Counted from the first letter of the stretch, positions 10,133 through 20,857 are shown. The stretch: DNA of 64,000 bases from DB1 sp049323655 (GCA_049323655.1 JBMONO010000051.1:1-64000), one strand, 5' to 3'. The notes: a model not told the origin generated them from the sequence alone. Numbers and translations: made by a program.

Positions 10133-11473
10133 TCAGCAGCAGGCCGGCAGATAGAGATGAAAGACCGTACCCCGCTTGGCGCCCGGCTCCACGGTGATGG
10201 CGCCGCCGTGACGGCGCAGAATGGAATAGCAGATGGTCAGACCAAATCCGGTGCCCCGCTGATTGGCCATCCGTTTGGTGGTGAAATAGGGATCAAAGAT
10301 TTTCGGCAGATTTTCCGGAGCAATGCCCCGGCCCTGATCAATGATGGAAAGCCGCAGATAGAGCCCGGGCGCCAGATCGAGACCGTTTTCATCGGTCATG
10401 GTCACAGTGTCCGCCACCGCGGCGAGGACGCCTTCTTCCTCCATCGCCTCTCTGGCATTCATGACGATATTGTTGATGACCTGCTGAACCTGATCCGGAT
10501 CGATGAAGGCCTGGACCAGATCATCGGCAAAGGAAAACGATGCCTCGATGCGGGCGCCGCGCAGTGCGGTTTCCACTGATCTTTCCACCAGATCCTGCAT
10601 GGCGGTGCACTTTTTGCGCGGCGCTCCGCCCTCGGCAAAGGTGAGAAACTTGGCGGTCAGCTCCCGGCCCTGCAGACAGGTTTGCCGCGCCTCCTCAATG
10701 ATGCCGCCCTGTTCGCTGCCCGGAGGCAACGACGCCTTCAGCAGGGTAAAGACGCCGAGCAAACCGGTGAGCAGGTTGTTGAAATCATGGGCGATGCCGC
10801 CGGCAAGAAGGCCGACGGCCTCCAGTTTCTGCGCCTTCAACAATTCGGACTCCAGCTTGCGACGGTCGGTGATGTCGCGGAAAATACCGCGGATCGCCAC
10901 CGGTCTGCCGTCGATGAACTTACAGTTACACTTGCCCTCCACCAGGATACGGGTGCCGTCCCGGGTGACGAATTCCGTTTCAAAGGCATCGACTTTTTCT
11001 CCGGCGAGCAGGACCTTGAAACGCTCTTTGCAGTGATCGTGATAGTCCGGGTGGATGATATCGAACATCGAATGCCCGCTCATCTCCCTGACCTCGAAGC
11101 CAAGGGTTTCCCGCCAGGTCCGGTTGGCATAGATAACCCGGCCGTCCGGTGAGATACTCTGAATCAGATCACGGGAGTTGTCAAAGAGGTCACTGAACAG
11201 CTCCTCCCGCTCCCGCAGGCTGTGCTCAGCCTTGCGCCGCTCCTCCATCTCCAGATGAAGTTCGGCGTTGGCCCGTTCGAGTTCAGCCGTTTTTTTGTCC
11301 CAGCGCTCCTTGAGCAGACCCATGATTGCGGCCGCAGTGGTCCAGATCGCCACCTCGATGGCGGAAAGGGTCTGATGCTGTCCTTCTCCCAAAACGGAGG
11401 ACAACAGCCAATGGAGCAGCATGGCAAACAGGGCGCCGGCCATGGCGAATTGAAGAGAAGTGCGAATCGGCAT
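10133..11473 (-). CDS. PAS-domain sensor histidine kinase
   Basis: A 446-residue sensor kinase with two short N-terminal membrane segments (about 8-28 and 40-55), a coiled stretch (60-90), a PAS domain (about 92-205, ending DITDRRKLESE) and an NtrB-like transmitter. The phospho-acceptor is in GGIAHDFNNLLTG, and the ATPase domain has NNIVMNAREAM (N box), DQGRGI (G1) and GTGFGLTI (G2). No partner response regulator lies next to it, so it is an orphan kinase here. It converges on the adenylate cyclase-like gene with a 33-base gap. Confidence 0.9.
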   Translation of the reverse strand: MPIRTSLQFAMAGALFAMLLHWLLSSVLGEGQHQTLSAIEVAIWTTAAAIMGLLKERWDKKTAELERANAELHLEMEERRKAEHSLREREELFSDLFDNSRDLIQSISPDGRVIYANRTWRETLGFEVREMSGHSMFDIIHPDYHDHCKERFKVLLAGEKVDAFETEFVTRDGTRILVEGKCNCKFIDGRPVAIRGIFRDITDRRKLESELLKAQKLEAVGLLAGGIAHDFNNLLTGLLGVFTLLKASLPPGSEQGGIIEEARQTCLQGRELTAKFLTFAEGGAPRKKCTAMQDLVERSVETALRGARIEASFSFADDLVQAFIDPDQVQQVINNIVMNAREAMEEEGVLAAVADTVTMTDENGLDLAPGLYLRLSIIDQGRGIAPENLPKIFDPYFTTKRMANQRGTGFGLTICYSILRRHGGAITVEPGAKRGTVFHLYLPACC

Positions 11474-11571
11474 GGATGGTATCGTGCTTGTTGAGCGCGG
11501 GTCAGGACAGCCATCTGGCCGCCTCCCTTACGGAGAGAGGTTTCGCGCGGTCTCCGCGTGACAATGTATCT

Positions 11572-12468
11572 TTATTGAACGTCCTTTTTTCCTACAATGT
11601 CAAGCGGTAATGACGGCTGTTGACCGGCGATCCGCCGCAGCCAGCCGCGGACCCCTTTTTCGAGGAGGCGGTGATAGCCGTCAACCCCGCCAAGTCCTTT
11701 GCAACGAAAGCAGAAATTGATCTCCAGGAAAAGCGGGACAGGATCGGGTTGTCGCATGTCGAAAAGAAAATCGAAGCCGGCGAGATTGATCCGCGTTCTT
11801 CGGCAGAAATCCTTTGTCGCGGCCACCGCCTTTTCCTGAAGAGCCGGAAAGGAATCGCGGTCTATTTTCGCCCCTTTGGCGAGATTGGTATAGAATGCGT
11901 CACCGGTCGCCGTCCGCCAGTAGGGGTAATAGTCATCGGCAATGACCACCACCCGCAGACTGCGGCCATTGGTCGGGATATATTCCTGCAGAACCACGCC
12001 AGGCCGGCCATGCTCCTGCCATTGGCTTCCCCTGGCGAGACAGCGACGCAGTTCCTCCTCGTCGGCCACCAGAAACACGCCGTTTCCCTCGCCGCCCCAG
12101 GCGGACTTGAAGACAAACGGATAGGCAAAGGGCAGGGCAGCGGCGCTTATCTCCTCGATCCGGGCACAAATCACGCTCCGGGGATGGGGCACTTCCATTT
12201 CCCGGAAGAGGACGGCCTGACCGGTTTTGCCCGGATACGCGAAAAAGACGTCATAATCGGGAAAGACATGGGGGCAGAGGCGGCGGGCCGCAACATACAA
12301 ATTATACCGGCAGGCCTGCGGCAGAATGATGGCGTCGGCCCGGGCCATGGCAGCGAGATCATCGGCGGATGGGGAGTCGACGGTGGCAACCCGGTTATTG
12401 CCGCTCTCGATGCAGAGGTGAAAGGAAAGAACATTCACGGTTTGTCGCCCTGGCTGCTTGTTTTTCAT
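11572..12468 (-). CDS. ATP-grasp domain protein of unknown substrate
   Basis: A 298-residue protein with an ATP-grasp fold like RimK or D-Ala-D-Ala ligases. The hinge segment reads AYPGKTGQAVLFREMEVPHP, the ATP-binding segment is PFVFKSAWGGEGNGVFLV, and metal-binding residues appear in LAGFDFLFD and FLEINFCF. Such enzymes join a carboxylate to an amine or thiol; the substrate cannot be read from sequence. The open frame extends upstream, but that part overlaps the divergent cysE leader and has no family similarity, so ATG 12468 (MKNKQPGRQ) is preferred although its ribosome site is weak. It is divergent from cysE across about 130 bases. Confidence 0.7.
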   Translation of the reverse strand: MKNKQPGRQTVNVLSFHLCIESGNNRVATVDSPSADDLAAMARADAIILPQACRYNLYVAARRLCPHVFPDYDVFFAYPGKTGQAVLFREMEVPHPRSVICARIEEISAAALPFAYPFVFKSAWGGEGNGVFLVADEEELRRCLARGSQWQEHGRPGVVLQEYIPTNGRSLRVVVIADDYYPYWRTATGDAFYTNLAKGAKIDRDSFPALQEKAVAATKDFCRRTRINLAGFDFLFDMRQPDPVPLFLEINFCFRCKGLGGVDGYHRLLEKGVRGWLRRIAGQQPSLPLDIVGKKDVQ

Positions 12469-12598
12469 GCCATCTGCTGTTATTTTGACGGAAAAGTCAG
12501 AAAAAACCAAGAAGATTGATGGTCCCGGCCGTAGGTCCCGGACCTCTTTGCAACCAAACCGACCAGCACGGCAGCAGCGGCTGCCGGCACAGGACACC

Positions 12599-13570
<972 letters not shown>

Positions 13571-13745
13571 GCAGACCGGCGCAGGACCCGCCTCTGTCAA
13601 GAAAAAAAACAGGGCAGCGTCATGAAAGGCTGGAAATTATTCTCAAGATGGATTACTAATACATAATTTTGCCAAACACGTGCTGCAACGGCACTCCGAT
13701 TTACGTCTTCACACCACCACAACTATTACAGCGTAAGGAGAAGTT

Positions 13746-16700
13746 ATGTCTCGGAAAATGGTCACCATTGATGGCAACCAGGCCTGTACCCATGTCGCCT
13801 ATGCCACCAGCGAAATCATCACCATCTACCCCATTACCCCGTCTTCCCCGATGGCGGCGGAAGCGGACGCCAAGGCAACCGCTGGCCAGAAGAATATCTG
13901 GAACAGCGTCCCCGTTGTCTCTCAGATGCAGTCCGAAGGCGGCGTTGCCGGCTCCCTGCACGGCTCGCTGACCACCGGGGCCCTCTGCACCACCTTCACC
14001 GCCTCCCAGGGGCTCTTTCTTATGATCCCCAACATGTACAAGATCGCCGGTGAGCTGACCCCGACCGTTTTCCACATCACCGCCCGTTCCGTAGCCTGCC
14101 AGGGTCTCTCCATCTTCGGCGACCACGGCGACGTCATGGCCGCCCGCCAGACCGGCTGGGCCATGCTCTGCTCTCAGAACGTCCAGGAGGCCCAGGACCT
14201 GGCCCTGGTCGCCACCCAGGCATCCCTCAAATCCCGCATCCCCTTCATGCACTTCTTCGACGGTTTCCGCACCTCCCACGAGATCCAGAAGGTCGAGCAG
14301 CTCACCATGGACGACATGCGTGCCATGATCGACGAAGATCTGGTCATCGCCCACCGGCTCCGCGGCCTCTCGCCGGACCGGCCGATGATGCGCGGCACCG
14401 CTCAGAACCCGGACGTCTACTTCACCGGCCGCGAGACGGTCAACAAGTACTACAACGCCGCTCCGGCCATCGTCCAGGAGACCATGGACAGATTCGCGGC
14501 CCTCACCGGCCGCCAGTACCACCTCTTTGATTACCACGGCGCCCCCGACGCCGAAGAGATCGTCGTCATGATGGGCTCCGGCGCCGAGACCGTGGCCGCC
14601 ACCGTCGATTATCTGGCCGCCCAGGGTCGCAAGGTGGGTCTGGTCATTGTCCGCCTCTTCCGCCCCTTTGACATGAAGGCGATGGTCAACGCCATGCCGG
14701 CCACCGTCAAACGGATCACCGTCCTCGACCGCACCAAGGAGCCGGGCGCCCCCGGCGAACCGCTCTACCTCGATGTCCGCGCCGCAGTGGGCGAGGCGAT
14801 CGAGACCTCGTCGATGAAGAGCCACCCGATGATCCTCTCCGGCCGTTACGGCCTCGGCTCCGCCGAGTTCACCCCGGCCATGGTCAAGGCGGTGTTCGAC
14901 AACATGGCCGCCTGGTCACCGAAAAACCATTTCTGCGTCGGCCCCAACGACGACGTTACCTTCTCCAGCCTCGCCTACGACAAATCCTTCAACATCGAGG
15001 GCAAGGACGTGCACCGCGCCATGTTCTACGGGCTCGGTTCGGACGGCACCGTCGGCGCCAACAAGAACACCATCAAGATCATCGGCACCGAGACCGACAA
15101 CAGCGCCCAGGGCTACTTTGTCTACGACTCGAAAAAATCGGGCTCCATCACCACCAGCCACCTGCGTTTCGGCAAGAACCCGATCGTCGCCCCCTACCTG
15201 ATCAACAAGGCGACCTTCATCGCCTGCCACAACTTCACCTTCCTCGACAAGTACGACATGCTGTCAAACCTGGAGGAGGGCGGCACCTTTCTGCTCACCA
15301 CCTCTTTCGACAGCAAGCAGATCTGGAAACAGCTGCCCGCCCCGGTCCAGCAACAGCTCATCGACAAGAAGGCGAAGTTCTATATCATCGACGCCATCAA
15401 GCTGGCCGAGGCCCTGGGTCTTGGCGCCCGCATCAACATGATCATGCAGACCGCCTTTTTCCTCATCTCCGGCATCCTCACCCGGGAAGAGGCGATCAAG
15501 GCGATCAAGGACGCCATCAAGAAGACCTACGGCAAGAAGGGCGACAAGGTCGTCAAGATGAATTACGACGCAGTTGACGCGGCGGTGAACAACATCGTCG
15601 AAGTGAAGATCCCGAAATCGGTGAGCGGCCACGAGCTGCCGCCGCCGGTGCCGGCCGACGCCCCCGCCTTTGTCAAGGAAGTGACCGCCAAGATGATCCA
15701 GGGCAAGGGCGAGGAGATCAGGGTCTCCCAGATGCCGGACGACGGCACCTGGCCCACCGCCACCACCCAGTACGAAAAACGCAACATCGCCGTCCATGTG
15801 CCGGTCTGGGTGCCGGAAAACTGCATTCAGTGCGGCCGCTGTTCGCTGGTCTGCCCCCATGCCGCCATCCGCATGAAGATCGTCCAGCCGGCTGACCTGA
15901 AAAAGGCGCCCAAGGCGCTGAAGAGCGCCGATGCGGTGGGCAAGGAGTTCAAGGGCCGCAAGGCCATTGTCCAGGTCTTCACCGAGGACTGCTGCGGCTG
16001 CACCCTGTGCGAAACCGTCTGCCCGGCCAAGACCAAGGCCCTGGTCATGACCACCAACAACGAGGAGATCAGAACCACCGAGGCGGCCAACGTCAAGTTC
16101 TTCCTCAGCCTGCCGGAAATCGACCCGGCGGAGATCGATCCCTCCACCGTCAAGGGCAGCCAGCTCAAACGGCCGCTCTTTGAGTTCTCCGGCGCCTGCG
16201 CCGGCTGCGGCGAGACCCCGTACATCAAACTCGTCACCCAGATGTTCGGCGACCGCATGCTGATCGCCAACGCCACCGGCTGCTCCTCCATCTACGGCGG
16301 CAACCTGCCGACCACCCCCTACTGCAAGCGGGAAGACGGCCGTGGTCCGGTATGGGCCAACTCACTGTTCGAGGACAACGCCGAGTTCGGTCTCGGCATG
16401 CGCCAGACGGTGAACAAGCTTGCCCAGCAGGCGGTAGAGCTGCTCGACGAGGCGGTGGCTGAGAAGATCATCACCAAGAAGATGGCCAGCGACTTGACCG
16501 GCGCCTCCCAGAAGAACCAGACCGAGATCGAGGCCCAGCGCGGCCGGGTGGCCAAACTGAAAGAGGCTCTGGCAACAAGCGACAGCGTCATCGCCAAGCG
16601 GCTCTTCTATGTGGCCGACTATCTTGTCAAGAAATCGGTATGGATCATCGGCGGTGACGGCTGGGCCTATGACATCGGCTACGGCGGCCTCGACCACGTC

Positions 16701-17306
16701 CTGGCCTCCGGCGAGAACGTCAACGTGATGATTCTCGACACCGAGGTCTACTCCAACACCGGCGGCCAGATGTCGAAATCGACCCCGCGCGCGGCCACGG
16801 CCCAGTTTGCCGCCGGCGGCAAGAAGATGCCGAAAAAGGATATCGGCATGATCTTCTCCACCTACGGCAACGTCTATGTCGCCAAGATCGCCATGGGCGC
16901 CAACCCGGTGCAGGTGGCCAAGGCCATTGCCGAGGCCGAGGCCTATGACGGCCCGTCCCTCATCATCGCCTACTCCCACTGCATCAACCACGGCATCGAC
17001 ATGGCCAAGGGCTTTGATCAGCAGACCAAGGCGGTGAAATGCGGACACTGGCCGCTCTACCGCTACAACCCGGAACTGGAGAAAGAGGGCAAGAATCCGC
17101 TCCACCTCGACAGCAAGGCGCCCTCCATCCCCTTTGCCGAGTACGCCTTGGGCGAGAACCGCTACCGCGCCCTGAAGCTCTCCAACCCGGCCATGGCGGA
17201 TCAGCTGATGGCCCAGGCCCAGCAGGACGTCGAACGTTCCTGGAAGTTCCTGGAAGGCCGTTTCAAGGCCCTGGAGCCGGAGACCCCGACCAAGGAAGAG
17301 AAGTAA
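13746..17306 (+). CDS. nifJ: Pyruvate:ferredoxin (flavodoxin) oxidoreductase
   Basis: This enzyme splits pyruvate with CoA to acetyl-CoA, CO2 and reduced ferredoxin, a central reaction of anaerobes. At 1,186 residues it is the full single-chain form with all domains fused: the pyruvate-binding N-terminal domain (YPITPSSPMAAEAD), the gamma-type domain, two 4Fe-4S motifs (CIQCGRCSLVCP near 692 and CCGCTLCETVCP near 748), the proximal-cluster Cys pair in GACAGCGET, and the thiamine-diphosphate motif from GDGWAYDIGYGG (near 969) to SNTGGQ. A strong ribosome site (AAGGAG) precedes the ATG. It is monocistronic: a terminator follows 31 bases after the stop. Codon use is strongly biased to C-ending codons, as expected for high expression. 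Confidence 0.98.
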   Translation: MSRKMVTIDGNQACTHVAYATSEIITIYPITPSSPMAAEADAKATAGQKNIWNSVPVVSQMQSEGGVAGSLHGSLTTGALCTTFTASQGLFLMIPNMYKIAGELTPTVFHITARSVACQGLSIFGDHGDVMAARQTGWAMLCSQNVQEAQDLALVATQASLKSRIPFMHFFDGFRTSHEIQKVEQLTMDDMRAMIDEDLVIAHRLRGLSPDRPMMRGTAQNPDVYFTGRETVNKYYNAAPAIVQETMDRFAALTGRQYHLFDYHGAPDAEEIVVMMGSGAETVAATVDYLAAQGRKVGLVIVRLFRPFDMKAMVNAMPATVKRITVLDRTKEPGAPGEPLYLDVRAAVGEAIETSSMKSHPMILSGRYGLGSAEFTPAMVKAVFDNMAAWSPKNHFCVGPNDDVTFSSLAYDKSFNIEGKDVHRAMFYGLGSDGTVGANKNTIKIIGTETDNSAQGYFVYDSKKSGSITTSHLRFGKNPIVAPYLINKATFIACHNFTFLDKYDMLSNLEEGGTFLLTTSFDSKQIWKQLPAPVQQQLIDKKAKFYIIDAIKLAEALGLGARINMIMQTAFFLISGILTREEAIKAIKDAIKKTYGKKGDKVVKMNYDAVDAAVNNIVEVKIPKSVSGHELPPPVPADAPAFVKEVTAKMIQGKGEEIRVSQMPDDGTWPTATTQYEKRNIAVHVPVWVPENCIQCGRCSLVCPHAAIRMKIVQPADLKKAPKALKSADAVGKEFKGRKAIVQVFTEDCCGCTLCETVCPAKTKALVMTTNNEEIRTTEAANVKFFLSLPEIDPAEIDPSTVKGSQLKRPLFEFSGACAGCGETPYIKLVTQMFGDRMLIANATGCSSIYGGNLPTTPYCKREDGRGPVWANSLFEDNAEFGLGMRQTVNKLAQQAVELLDEAVAEKIITKKMASDLTGASQKNQTEIEAQRGRVAKLKEALATSDSVIAKRLFYVADYLVKKSVWIIGGDGWAYDIGYGGLDHVLASGENVNVMILDTEVYSNTGGQMSKSTPRAATAQFAAGGKKMPKKDIGMIFSTYGNVYVAKIAMGANPVQVAKAIAEAEAYDGPSLIIAYSHCINHGIDMAKGFDQQTKAVKCGHWPLYRYNPELEKEGKNPLHLDSKAPSIPFAEYALGENRYRALKLSNPAMADQLMAQAQQDVERSWKFLEGRFKALEPETPTKEEK

Positions 17307-17337
17307 TTCTTTGACCAAGTCGCTTTCCTGAACCAGC

Positions 17338-17367
17338 AAAGGCCGCGGGACATCCCGCGGCCTTTTT
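17338..17367 (+). terminator. Rho-independent terminator of nifJ
   Basis: A perfect GC-rich hairpin, GGCCGCGGGA / TCCCGCGGCC, at 17341-17362 with a tiny loop is preceded by AAA and followed directly by TTTTT. It lies 31 bases after the nifJ stop and is the clearest intrinsic terminator in the window. Confidence 0.95.
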
Positions 17368-17745
17368 GCGTTCGCCCCCCTTCCCCTCCCACCCCTCGCC
17401 CGAAACGGTGATCGCTTCGCCTCTCCGCCCCTTGTTGCTATTTTTCTGTTGCTTTTTGGTCAGGGAAAGAGCATTCTGACTCTATCTTTTTGTTCTGCTT
17501 CGGTGCCGGTGCAATCAATGGTGACCCGCACAAGCCGGACGCTGAATGCGAAACACGGAGAAGCCTCCGCAGGCGAGGACGACACCTGACAATAGTGTTC
17601 TGCGGATATTATCTTGCGCAAGATAACGATGCATCTTTCATTGTTATTACGCGGCATCGGCAAGATAATGATACGATTTATGATGTTTTCTTGCATGACA
17701 CCGTGAAGAAAGAGAGGTGCGGCCGCGAACATCATGCACGAGATA
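17368..17745. other. Gene-free stretch between nifJ terminator and IS element
   Basis: Open frames on both strands here have no recognisable domain or ribosome site and are not called. GC content falls sharply towards the IS. The notable content is an 18-bp perfect palindrome, TTATCTTGCGCAAGATAA, at 17609-17626, with related AAGATAA words near 17660 and 17742. This looks like the edge of the accessory island that runs to about 25.3 kb. Confidence 0.5.
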
Positions 17746-17766
17746 ATAACTCAAGTTTCTGACTTG
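17746..17766. repeat. Left terminal inverted repeat of the IS4 element
   Basis: This is a perfect reverse complement of 19282-19302 over 21 bases. It lies just beyond the 3' end of the transposase reading frame. Confidence 0.9.
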
Positions 17767-17768
17767 TC

Positions 17769-19154
17769 TCAACATGTTGTTTCTACGTCGCTATCCACAC
17801 ACGAATGGTGACAGGAATGCAGTATTTCAAGAGCCGTGCGCATGATTATGTCAACCTGTGCCCTGATTGCATCTTCGCAGGCATCGCTTGCGGCTCGAAT
17901 TTTGTCCGCGGCAAAGCAGAGCAGTCGCTCCAGCGCCCCAGCCAGCGTCAGATCGGCGCACTCGGCGCAGCAGGCAAAAAAGAGTGTGCCGAGACTCCGG
18001 GGATCATCATGACGACGCTGCTCAAGCGACAGAAACACATAGCGGGTCATGACAATGGTGATGTGTCCGATCAGTCCGTCGTAATCCCGCAGCTGCACTT
18101 CTCGTTCCAGGTTGAGGTAGTGCTTCATCATCTTGAAAAACACCTCGATATCCCAGCGTTTCCCGTAAATCCGTACGATTTCCGCATCTGGCAGATCCAC
18201 CTTCGTGGACAGAATGGCCAGCCAGTCCCGCTTATGGCGGTGACGAACGAATACGATCTTCACATTCTGTCCCTTGCTCGTTTCCGTTACCACGGATGCA
18301 AGGATGCGCGCCTGGCCCGGTCGCTTGGTCAGCTTGCCATAGAGGCGGCCAAGCCGCATCAGTTCGCCATCGTGACGATAAAAAATGGTGGGCATATCCT
18401 TGGCCATGCAGATCACCGGCAGATGCGCGCCCAAGGTGGCAAGCAGGGTGGGAAAGGAAAACCAGCTGTCCATCAGCAGATAGTCAGCCTCTATCCCCAA
18501 TCCCAAAACCCGCTTGACCATATTCTCCAAGTTCGCCGTGGCCCCGGCAATGGCCTTTATTCTCCGTCGATAACCGCATCAGCGCTTGTCAAGCTCCTTC
18601 GCGATCCCCTGGAGCCGCTTTTCGGCATTGGCCGAGGCGCACAGGACAAAATCCAGCGGGAGAAAACTGTTGCCATCGGACCATCCCAGGGTCATCAGCT
18701 TGAATCCTTTCAGGCTCCGACCGGTGTTGTGGTCATGAATCCAGGACAGCAGCTCAACCTTCTTGGAGCGGGAGCGGTCATAGGTGCTGTCGTCGAGAAT
18801 CAGCACCTTCTCGCGGTCATCATCGGTCAGCACCGCCAAAAAGCGGACCATGATGGCCGCCAGGGCAAGCACGAACTTGCGCCAGTTGTGCCGAGGGTTG
18901 CGCAGCAGCTCGTAAGCCGCATCCTTCCTGAAATCCAGGCCAGAGTTCAGGACAATCCCACGGGAAAAGTTCACCCCCTCGAAAGGCAATTTGAAGATGG
19001 TCATGAACAGGGTGAGCGGCGATACCCCGCGCAACTTGCGAATCCCGCTTTTCTGGAGCATCGTCCCCACCTTGAGGTCGGCCATGAAGGCGGAGATTCT
19101 GTCGTTCAACCGTTTTGCTTCTTGTTCTCCCTGATATTGTTTGGTAGTATTCAT
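17769..19154 (-). pseudogene. IS4-family DDE transposase, interrupted by a nonsense codon
   Basis: The reading frame runs from ATG 19154 through an in-frame TGA at 18579-18581 and continues in the same frame to 17769. The first 191 codons (N-terminal part to KELDKR) are therefore separated from the catalytic C-terminal half. DDE residues are visible: first Asp in VLILDDSTYDRS, second Asp in LLMDSWFSFP, and Glu in YGKRWDIEVFFKMMKHYLNL, the IS4 YREK-type motif. Nothing but one codon needs repair, so inactivation looks recent. Restart at an internal ATG (18530) would give a 253-residue fragment without the first Asp. Confidence 0.9.
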
Positions 19155-19281
19155 GTAAGCCTTTCCTTTTTGATTTTATTGAACTTTTTCGCGAAAGCCC
19201 AATATACCAGAAAGCGAAAGGCTTTTCTGTATTATTTTAATTATTTTAGATAGTTATGTTGAAAACATCCGCTTCGGGCGG

Positions 19282-19302
19282 CAAGTCAGAAACTTGAGTT
19301 AT
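19282..19302. repeat. Right terminal inverted repeat of the IS4 element
   Basis: The reverse complement of 17746-17766, without mismatch. It lies about 125 bases upstream of the transposase start and 14 bases before the acyltransferase start codon. Confidence 0.9.
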
Positions 19303-19315
19303 ATACATATACCTG

Positions 19316-20452
19316 ATGGGATTACTACGATTATTTCTTGCCTTGAATGTGCTAATAGAGCATGCCAATATATTCAATGATATAAAGCTTGTTTCCTATA
19401 TGCTCAATGGGGGGCATGCTGTGCCTGTTTTTTTTATGATCAGCGGATTTTATATGTCGTTGATTCTGAACGGCTCATATAAAGAGAATCGCTATGGGAA
19501 TCTTGCTTTCTATGTTAGTCGTTATTTGCGTCTTTGGCCGGTCTATATTGTAGTTCTATTGCTTTTTGTAATGTTTCGACCAATACACGAAATTTGGGAT
19601 ATTTCCGCCGGGGCACAAATTTTCGTCTATTTTGTCGCTTGTACTATGTTTGGTTACGAGCTGTTGCAATGGTTCGCCTTCAATCGAGAAAATTCTTCTT
19701 TGTTTTTTGCTGAAACAGTAAAGCTTGGCCCAGGTCATACTACATTAGACATGTTGATAATGATGCGACCGATGTGGAGTATAGGGATAGAAATTTGGTT
19801 TTATATTATTGCGCCATTTGCTCTTCGGAAGTTTAAAGTTGTATTTTGTTTATTTTGCTTTGCTTTTTTTATCCATATAATTCTAGTCAACGCACTGCCA
19901 TTCCAGGATCCAAAAGTTTACCGTAATGCTCTCAATTATTTATATCTTTTTTTGGCTGGCTCTTTTGGGTTTTATCTTTATCAATACGTGATCACCAACC
20001 ATAAGCCTCAAAGGTGGTTTTTGATCAGTTGTATGGTGGGCATGTTTCTCTTGCTGTATAATTTTCGATTTCTTATCTATTTAATCCGCAATTCTAGCGG
20101 ATTGGATCTGCGATACTGTCAGGATATTGTTTATTTGCCCATCGCCATGTTTCTTCCATTTGTTTTTATGTTATCCCGTCAGAACACGCTTGATCGATTT
20201 ATCGGGAACCTTTCCTATCCATTATATGTTGTCCATTGGCCAATCGTTACTTATGGTAAAGTTATCTTCAAAGACGACCCAATTTGGTGGTTTTATGCGA
20301 TTTCCTTTTCTTTGTTGGCGGCATTTTTGTTGGAAATTGGTGTTAGTCAGCCGATCGATAAATTGCGTCATAAGTTAAGCAAGAAAATGCAACAATTTAC
20401 GCCAAAGGTTTATTCTGGAGAAGTAAAAAAAACATGCCCCGCTAAAACGTAA
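19316..20452 (+). CDS. Acyltransferase family 3 membrane protein
   Basis: A 378-residue polytopic membrane protein of the acyltransferase-3 (OafA/YrhL-like) family, which O-acylates sugars of surface polysaccharides. Family marks are the start MGLLRLFLALNVLIEHA with the conserved His, FFMISGFYMSLIL, and RYLRLWPVYIV; about ten hydrophobic segments follow. The gene is conspicuously AT-rich with different codon use from its neighbours, pointing to horizontal transfer. No ribosome site is seen before the ATG, because the IS right end lies immediately upstream. The IS may have removed the native promoter. No other polysaccharide gene is nearby. Confidence 0.85.
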   Translation: MGLLRLFLALNVLIEHANIFNDIKLVSYMLNGGHAVPVFFMISGFYMSLILNGSYKENRYGNLAFYVSRYLRLWPVYIVVLLLFVMFRPIHEIWDISAGAQIFVYFVACTMFGYELLQWFAFNRENSSLFFAETVKLGPGHTTLDMLIMMRPMWSIGIEIWFYIIAPFALRKFKVVFCLFCFAFFIHIILVNALPFQDPKVYRNALNYLYLFLAGSFGFYLYQYVITNHKPQRWFLISCMVGMFLLLYNFRFLIYLIRNSSGLDLRYCQDIVYLPIAMFLPFVFMLSRQNTLDRFIGNLSYPLYVVHWPIVTYGKVIFKDDPIWWFYAISFSLLAAFLLEIGVSQPIDKLRHKLSKKMQQFTPKVYSGEVKKTCPAKT

Positions 20453-20857
20453 TGGTAATGGGCGTCATTGATGCTCCGCAGCACATCAAAATCCTTAGCA
20501 CCGGAACAGGGTCGGACCGAATTAACCCACTGATTTTATACAAATAAAACTGAAATCTGTCCTGTTTTTGAGCCTTAGAAACCGCTTTTTTGGCTGAAAA
20601 ATGGAGTTGTAACAGGCGATCACCGCCCCGAGAGCGAATAGATACTTCATCCCAGGATATGTGTGGCATATTAGCCATCGGTGCCACCAGAAAGAATTTC
20701 TGCTTCCTTTTGGTCAGGGCGGCAGGATTGGATTCGGGGGCTCTTTGAGAGCGAAAAAAGGTACGATCTTGAGGTTCCGGGCCGTTATAATTTTTGAAAA
20801 AATGAAATAATTCTGGAAGATAAGCTAATTTGGCGCGGGGAAGAAAGGAGGGAAATA
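20453..20857. other. Gene-free stretch holding repeat A
   Basis: No gene is seen. It contains repeat A copy 1 (20503-20640). The remainder up to the toxin gene end is AT-rich and unremarkable. An 81-codon minus-strand frame here lies within the repeat and is not credible. Confidence 0.55.
20503..20640. repeat. Island repeat A, copy 1
   Basis: About 138 bases beginning GGAACAGGGTCGGACCGAAT and ending near GAGAGCGAATAGATA recur at 22941-23080 in the same orientation with scattered mismatches. It is non-coding. In copy 1 it is separated from repeat B by the toxin-antitoxin genes; in copy 2 it directly abuts repeat B. Confidence 0.85.

Larger units (their letters stand above)
17746..19302. mobile_element. 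IS4-family insertion sequence with disrupted transposase
   Basis: A roughly 1.55-kb element bounded by a perfect 21-bp inverted repeat: 17746-17766 (containing ACTCAAGTTTCTGACTTG) and its reverse complement at 19282-19302. Between them lies one transposase gene on the minus strand, broken by an in-frame stop. No clear target duplication is visible outside the repeats, so the exact ends may differ by a few bases. The element lies only 14 bases upstream of the acyltransferase start. It is probably inactive on its own but could be moved by an intact copy elsewhere. Confidence 0.88.

Noticed and set aside
17460..17762. Overlapping roughly 90-codon frames on both strands before the IS
   Set aside because: No ribosome site, no domain, and composition like the surrounding non-coding sequence.
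18579..18581. In-frame TGA in the transposase as a selenocysteine codon, since selB is present
   Set aside because: Transposases have no known Sec residue, the site is not a catalytic position, and no SECIS-like hairpin was evident just downstream. A nonsense mutation is simpler.
17740..19310. Target-site duplication flanking the IS
   Set aside because: Flanking bases next to the two inverted repeats (GATAAT-like and ATACAT-like) do not form a convincing direct repeat.
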